11,833 nucleotides of DNA from Firmicutes bacterium UBA5499 (lineage in GTDB: Bacteria > Bacillota > DTU084), in assembly GCA_002426275.1 (NCBI GenBank), contig DIPB01000045.1, forward strand, positions 8,040 to 19,872, in the 5' to 3' direction. Within the stretch, counting starts at the first letter, position 1; the number at the start of each line of letters is the position of its first letter. Made by a program: the position numbers and the translations under genes. Below the pieces are notes generated by a model. It was not told where the DNA came from. It saw nothing but the letters and a program-made list of their open reading frames with translations, and did no database searches. Below are positions 8,973 to 11,833 of this stretch, piece by piece.

Positions 8973-10268
8973 ATGATAACTAAATACGCAGTTGTGGGCG
9001 TTGGCGTCAGAGCCCTGGGAATGTATATCGAGCCTTTAGTGAAAAACTTTCAAGATGTGGCAGAGCTGGTGGCGCTTTGTGATCAAAACTCGCTCAGAGC
9101 GCAGGTGGCAAATAAGCGTTTGGGGTTTGAGCTGCCTATTTACACGGATTTTGACGAAATGCTGGATAAGGAAGAGATCGACAAGGTGATTGTCACCACC
9201 AAGGACTGTTTCCATCACAAGTACATCATCCGCGCTCTGGAGCGGGGCAAAGACGTGATCAGCGAAAAGCCCATGACAATTGACGCGGAAAAGTGCCGAC
9301 AGATCCTGGATGCGGAAAAACGGACCGGACGGAAAGTTACGGTGACTTTTAATTATCGCTTTACACCTTATACAACGAAAATTAAGGAACTATTGAGCCA
9401 AGATTTTTTGGGTAAGATTTTCTCCGTTGATTTTCATTGGTATTTAGACACTCGCCATGGAGCGGACTATTACCGGCGTTGGCATGCGGAGCTGGAAAAT
9501 TCCGGCGGGCTTTACGTACATAAAGCCACGCATCATTTTGACCTTGTCAACTGGTTTCTGGGACAGGAACCCAGAAGGGTCTTTGCCATGGCCAAATTGA
9601 ACTTTTACGGCGCCAACCGCGCGGAGCACGGAGAACGCTGTCTGACTTGCAAGTTTAAAGACAAATGTGAGTTTTACCTTGACTTGAACGGAGACAGCAG
9701 CCTTAAAGAGCTCTATCTGGACACCGAAGCCGCTGACGGCTATGTGCGGGATCAGTGCGTTTTCGGCGAGAGAATCAATATCTACGACACAATGTCAACG
9801 CTTGTGAATTACAGCGGCGGCACGCAGCTTTGCTACAGTCTTCATTCCTACACTCCCTTTGAAGGCTGGCGCATGGCGCTCAACGGCGAGAAAGGGAGGC
9901 TGGAAATTTCTAATGCAGAGACCTTCTATCGAAAAAACAGTCCTGATTTCAAAGAGCGCTCCGCCATCTTGACCGCGCAGGATCCTTATAAAGCGGCGCT
10001 GGGAATAGACAAGGAAGAAGAGAGCGATCTCATTCGTTTTTATCCGCTCTATGGCGGAGTAGAGGTGATTGAGGTGCCGCGCGTCAGGGGAGGTCACGGC
10101 GGCAGCGACGAGCGCCTGCAGAATATGCTTTTCCGCGGCTACAGCGAAGATCCCCTGGGACACATGGCGGACAGCTGGGCGGGAGCGATGTCGCTGTTGA
10201 TCGGAGCTGCGTCCAATCTCTCCGTTAAAACAGGTCAGCCTGTTGATATTTTAGATTTGATCAAATGA
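8973..10268 (+). CDS. Gfo/Idh/MocA-family NAD(P)-dependent oxidoreductase
   Basis: The 431-residue protein has an N-terminal Rossmann domain (VVGVGVRALG at 7-16), the family's EKP motif at 98-100 with the conserved catalytic lysine K99, and a C-terminal alpha/beta domain with the active-site region HKATHHFDLVNW (H183, H187/H188, D190). Such enzymes oxidise or reduce sugars, inositols and related polyols. It is longer than the usual 330-390 residues: an insertion after the active-site histidines carries C223, C226 and C232 (C-x2-C-x5-C) plus C262, a possible metal site. The ribosome binding site AGGGG at 8958-8962 supports ATG 8973. Six bases separate it from the LacI-type regulator, implying co-transcription. 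The substrate is unknown; no transporter or kinase lies in the window to suggest it. Confidence 0.9.
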   Translation: MITKYAVVGVGVRALGMYIEPLVKNFQDVAELVALCDQNSLRAQVANKRLGFELPIYTDFDEMLDKEEIDKVIVTTKDCFHHKYIIRALERGKDVISEKPMTIDAEKCRQILDAEKRTGRKVTVTFNYRFTPYTTKIKELLSQDFLGKIFSVDFHWYLDTRHGADYYRRWHAELENSGGLYVHKATHHFDLVNWFLGQEPRRVFAMAKLNFYGANRAEHGERCLTCKFKDKCEFYLDLNGDSSLKELYLDTEAADGYVRDQCVFGERINIYDTMSTLVNYSGGTQLCYSLHSYTPFEGWRMALNGEKGRLEISNAETFYRKNSPDFKERSAILTAQDPYKAALGIDKEEESDLIRFYPLYGGVEVIEVPRVRGGHGGSDERLQNMLFRGYSEDPLGHMADSWAGAMSLLIGAASNLSVKTGQPVDILDLIK

Positions 10269-10271
10269 AGC

Positions 10272-10288
10272 TGTAAACGCTAGAGCGT
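10272..10288 (+). promoter_or_regulatory. Possible second operator-like site
   Basis: TGTAAACGCT at 10272-10281 matches one side of the LacI/CcpA-type consensus TGTAARCGYT, and ACGCT-AG-AGCGT at 10277-10288 is a short inverted repeat. It lies 3 bases after the oxidoreductase stop and ahead of the short ORF at 10324. The second half does not match the consensus well, so the call is tentative. Confidence 0.35.
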
Positions 10289-10323
10289 AAAATGAAATGC
10301 GACACAAACGGAAGGATGACGGC

Positions 10324-10440
10324 ATGAACTCACAGGAGTTTTTTGTCCGGGATGAAAAGGCAATAGCTGTGACCTCCATGGTTCGCATTGGCGCCATCGT
10401 ATATTGCGGGCTGACTGGAGCCAGCCGCACTGGACACTAG
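10324..10440 (+). pseudogene. Short ORF with good ribosome binding site; likely the start of a broken gene
   Basis: ATG 10324 is preceded by GGAAGGA at 10310-10316 with normal spacing, and opens a 38-codon frame (MNSQEFFVRDEKAIAVTSMV...) that ends at TAG 10438-10440. It is in line with the two upstream genes, 55 bases after the oxidoreductase stop, which is where a third operon gene would be expected. Past the TAG the same frame hits further stops at about 10471 and 10492, then runs open from about 10495 to 10755. I do not recognise the product. The combination of a proper start and an early stop suggests a once-functional gene that has been interrupted; a genuine small protein is the alternative. 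Confidence 0.45.
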
Positions 10441-10688
10441 AACGCAGGTCTAATTTTCCCTTTTATGGCATAAAGTATGATTATGGCGGCATAAACGGCG
10501 CCCCCATGGTATGTGCGCTCCCGGAAGACAGGCTATCGCGTCGTCATGGACGATCCCATGCAGGAGGAAACAGCAAGCAGGGCCTTAGCTTATCTCCGGG
10601 ACAATGCCGCGCTGCACGATGGGGTGGTACCTGTAAACCGCGTCAAGCTCCTGTATGCGACCGATTCTCTCTATGGCCGGCCTATAAT

Positions 10689-10731
10689 GATCACGGCAAG
10701 GAGCGCGACCATCGCGATCCTTGCCGTGATC
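10689..10731. repeat. 43-base near-perfect palindrome
   Basis: GATCACGGCAAGGA (10689-10702) is the exact reverse complement of TCCTTGCCGTGATC (10718-10731). Inside it, CGCGA (10704-10708) pairs with TCGCG (10712-10716) around a 3-base centre CCA; the only mismatch is G10703 against A10717. That gives 19 paired positions per arm. No T-tract follows on either strand, so it is not a standard terminator. It lies within the region of broken reading frames. Confidence 0.85.
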
Positions 10732-10953
10732 TGGCGGGAATACCTGGCGTTTTGATGGCTTTGCCTGAGCATATGCGCGTAAAGTCGAAACTGCCCGTTC
10801 TTCTTGTGGAGACGACGCGCACCGCCGGAGGGCAGTTCTGCCTGCATGTTCTGCTACCCTGTGCCGTGCCCACTGCAGATAGTGTCGCTGTAGTTTAGCG
10901 ATGCGCAGATCAGGCAGGGGATGGACGCCAGGCTGTATTCTCTGGATGAAGCT

Positions 10954-11086
10954 TGCGCGCTGGACGGACGGTAGCGCTGTCTTGCACCTGCGATGGTTGA
11001 TGGTTGCGAACAATGGCGAGCATTGTCTTCAAGCCATACGCTGAGGTAATGCCGCAAGCGGCGTGCCTGCGCGCTGTGGACGGACG
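10954..11086 (+). repeat. Two copies of a short imperfect direct repeat
   Basis: TGCGCGCTGGACGGACG at 10954-10970 recurs at 11068-11086 with two extra bases (TG) after TGCGCGCTG. The copies are 114 bases apart in the stretch without intact genes. Because the second copy has a 2-base insertion, any shared coding frame would be shifted. It may be a remnant of a small duplication or chance in GC-rich DNA. Confidence 0.4.
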
Positions 11087-11184
11087 CGGGGACTTATCTG
11101 GGCCGGAGTTTTGCTCGAAAGGGGCCAAAGGCTATCCGGACTCATTTTAGTGTAATCCTGTCTTTGACACTTGAACGAGATAAG

Positions 11185-11223
11185 AGGCCTGGGAATCGTT
11201 GGAATTCAATGATTTCCAGGCCT
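11185..11223. repeat. 17-bp hairpin with compensatory G-U positions
   Basis: AGGCCTGGGAATCGTTG (11185-11201) pairs with CAATGATTTCCAGGCCT (11207-11223) around loop GAATT. Fifteen positions are Watson-Crick; the other two are G opposite T, which pair as G-U in RNA transcribed from the plus strand but become A-C mismatches on the minus strand. Downstream of it comes TAAGTCTATTATAAAA rather than a clean T-tract, so a weak terminator for plus-strand transcripts is possible but not clear. It marks the change from GC-rich to AT-rich sequence. Confidence 0.7.
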
Positions 11224-11432
11224 TAAGTCTATTATAAAAAGTGCGTCATATTTTTATCCTACCTGTAGTGACAATTTGGTAGTCAGGGCGGAAGTCGCAG
11301 GCTTAATGTAGGGCAACGGTAAAATCTGTCCATAGGATATTATTCTGATTAGTTTTCGATAGACATACTTTTTTGTACTGCTCAAAAAGTTCGTAGGTCC
11401 GGCAATGTCAGTGATGGCACAACTGTATACGC

Positions 11433-11457
11433 TATAATGAAATACGAAGGAGGGAGG
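11433..11457 (+). promoter_or_regulatory. Possible -10 element followed by a strong Shine-Dalgarno-like run
   Basis: A consensus TATAAT is at 11433-11438 and an AAGGAGGGAGG run at 11447-11457. No matching -35 hexamer is seen at the usual distance. The purine run precedes a 25-codon ORF at 11472 and could help drive expression of the membrane-protein gene at 11560, but a start so close to the -10 would leave almost no leader. Confidence 0.3.
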
Positions 11458-11471
11458 AACCTGGCGGAAAG

Positions 11472-11549
11472 ATGAAGAGCGTGCCCTACGGCCATAATCT
11501 TTGGATACATAATGAGCGCGCTCAATCCAGAAGATTAAAAAAGCCATAG
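11472..11549 (+). CDS. Possible 25-residue leader-type ORF
   Basis: ATG 11472 opens a 25-codon frame (MKSVPYGHNLWIHNERAQSR...) ending TAG at 11547-11549, 10 bases before the next start. The AAGGAGGGAGG run ends 14 bases upstream of the ATG, somewhat far for efficient initiation. The peptide is basic and has no motif I recognise. Its place just before a gene lacking its own ribosome binding site would fit translational coupling; equally, it may be chance. Confidence 0.2.
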   Translation: MKSVPYGHNLWIHNERAQSRRLKKP

Positions 11550-11559
11550 TTCCCAATAA

Positions 11560-11766
11560 ATGAAAAAGGAAATTTTACGACAGCTTGCTTATTTACTTTT
11601 GCTTATCGCTTATATCGCTAAATTTGACTTCTCAGCGCTTTCAGTTTTGGACTACATAATGCTTGGACTTTGTGCGTTTACTTTGGTGATATTTGTTGTT
11701 ACGTTATGTTTAAGAGATGAAGAATATGAAGATGAAGACGATGAAAATGAAGACGATGAACGCTAA
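11560..11766 (+). CDS. Small two-helix membrane protein with acidic tail
   Basis: A 68-residue protein of unknown function. Residues about 7-21 (LRQLAYLLLLIAYIA) and 30-51 (LDYIMLGLCAFTLVIFVVTLCL) look like two membrane helices, and the last 16 residues (about 53-68) are almost all Asp and Glu with a few Arg, Asn and Tyr. The composition is far more AT-rich than the upstream genes. ATG 11560 is fixed as the earliest start by an in-frame TAA directly before it. No Shine-Dalgarno sequence is visible, which lowers confidence in expression, but a hydrophobic core flanked by charged residues with a clean stop is unlikely in random DNA. Its stop falls at the edge of the terminator of the convergent tRNA gene. 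No function is assigned. Confidence 0.6.
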   Translation: MKKEILRQLAYLLLLIAYIAKFDFSALSVLDYIMLGLCAFTLVIFVVTLCLRDEEYEDEDDENEDDER

Positions 11767-11789
11767 TAAAAAGCCCTCGTGCGGAGGGC
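11764..11789 (-). terminator. Rho-independent terminator of the minus-strand tRNA
   Basis: Read on the minus strand, GCCCTC and GAGGGC (11784-11789 and 11773-11778) form a 6-bp GC-rich stem with a 5-base loop, followed by TTTTTATTA. It lies 17 bases beyond the tRNA 3' end. The plus-strand side has no T-tract, so it serves the tRNA and not the membrane-protein gene, whose stop codon it touches. Confidence 0.85.
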
Positions 11790-11806
11790 AGGCAATTACT
11801 TTGTAA

Positions 11807-11833
11807 TGGCTGGGGCGCCTGGACTCGAACCAG
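11807..11833 (-). tRNA. tRNA 3' end, most likely tRNA-Gln (partial)
   Basis: The minus strand reads CTGG-TTCGAGT-CCAGG (T-arm, with the first stem base beyond the window edge), then CGCCCCA (3' acceptor strand), G (discriminator) and an encoded CCA at 11809-11807. An acceptor strand ending in A72 implies a U1-A72 pair, and with G73 and the CCCCAGCCA end this is the pattern of bacterial tRNA-Gln. The anticodon lies outside the window, so identity is a strong inference only. The 3' end faces the region lacking intact genes, and tRNA 3' ends are common integration sites. Confidence 0.88.

Larger units (their letters stand above)
10441..11150 (+). other. GC-rich stretch without an intact gene; probable decayed coding sequence
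   Basis: About 700 bases with composition like the upstream genes but no convincing ORF. Protein-like pieces appear in changing frames: about 10495-10755, in the same frame as the 10324 ORF, with a piece reading ASRALAYLRDNAALHDG; 10894-10974, a run reading FSDAQIRQGMDARLYSLDEA before a stop; and 11013-11150, a 45-codon frame from ATG. A longer frame at 10404-10898 (164 codons) overlaps these, but its composition is arginine- and histidine-rich without motifs, and it starts inside the 38-codon ORF with no ribosome binding site, so I do not call it. No family could be identified. Frameshifts and stops in a degraded gene or genes explain this best; non-coding sequence is possible. Confidence 0.4.
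11151..11559. other. Intergenic, more AT-rich stretch without a supported gene
   Basis: Between the GC-rich decayed segment and the small membrane-protein gene the composition shifts towards A+T. Apart from the 17-bp hairpin at 11185-11223 and the promoter-like and ribosome-binding-like elements at 11433-11457, I see no supported feature. A 100-codon minus-strand frame at 11254-11556 has no ribosome binding site or motif and is not called. Confidence 0.5.

Noticed and set aside
10675..10682. GGCCGGCC palindrome just upstream of the 43-base palindrome
   Set aside because: It is only 8 bases of G and C, expected by chance at this composition and not linked to the larger palindrome.
10404..10898. 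164-codon plus-strand ORF
   Set aside because: It starts inside the 38-codon ORF, lacks a ribosome binding site, is rich in Arg, His and Pro as in out-of-frame GC-rich DNA, and spans the 43-base palindrome. No family features were seen.
10585..11013. 142-codon minus-strand ORF
   Set aside because: It has no ribosome binding site or recognisable motif and overlaps the broken plus-strand frames; treated as chance.
11051..11062. GCCGC-AA-GCGGC mini-palindrome
   Set aside because: The arms are only 5 bp, the loop is too small, and such motifs are common in GC-rich DNA.
11164..11169. TTGACA, a consensus -35 hexamer
   Set aside because: No -10 element lies at the proper distance; that position falls within the 17-bp hairpin.
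11254..11556. 100-codon minus-strand ORF in the AT-rich stretch
   Set aside because: The start lacks a ribosome binding site and the residues show no domain or clear membrane pattern.

Overview
The window looks like chromosomal DNA from a bacterium of the Firmicutes, probably a clostridial or related lineage. This rests on strong AGGAGG-type Shine-Dalgarno sequences before most genes, frequent GTG starts, the separate 418-residue LeuC plus 163-residue LeuD type of isopropylmalate isomerase, and a citramalate synthase attached to a leu operon. Taxonomy is an inference; no marker here fixes the genus.

Region 1 (1-7936) is a tightly packed plus-strand biosynthetic operon. In order it holds the 3' end of a class V aminotransferase, serA, leuA, leuC, leuD, leuB and a cimA-type citramalate synthase, closed by a textbook rho-independent terminator at 7905-7936. 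Gaps are 21 bases or less, and two junctions overlap by 8 bases with a GTG start inside the preceding gene. The first two genes belong to serine/glycine metabolism. LeuA starts the leucine branch from 2-oxoisovalerate, and CimA starts a threonine-independent isoleucine branch from pyruvate. LeuCD and LeuB can serve both branches, so the operon can supply both the leucine precursor and 2-oxobutyrate.

Region 2 (7937-10268) is a two-gene unit: a LacI-family regulator with an operator-like palindrome just before it, followed 6 bases later by a Gfo/Idh/MocA-family NAD(P)-dependent oxidoreductase with an extra cysteine cluster. The pairing suggests sugar or polyol catabolism under local control, with substrate unknown.

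Region 3 (10269-11560) has no convincing intact gene. It begins with a well-placed ribosome binding site and a 38-codon ORF that stops early, followed by GC-rich sequence with short protein-like stretches broken by stops, then by more AT-rich sequence. It also contains a 43-base near-perfect palindrome and a separate 17-base-pair hairpin. I read it as a decayed gene region or rearrangement scar.

Region 4 (11560-11833) has a small AT-rich gene for a two-helix membrane protein with a very acidic tail, facing the 3' end of a minus-strand tRNA gene, most likely tRNA-Gln, which has its own terminator. I found no CRISPR array, insertion sequence or defence system. The most unusual material is in region 3 and the hairpin inside the start of serA.
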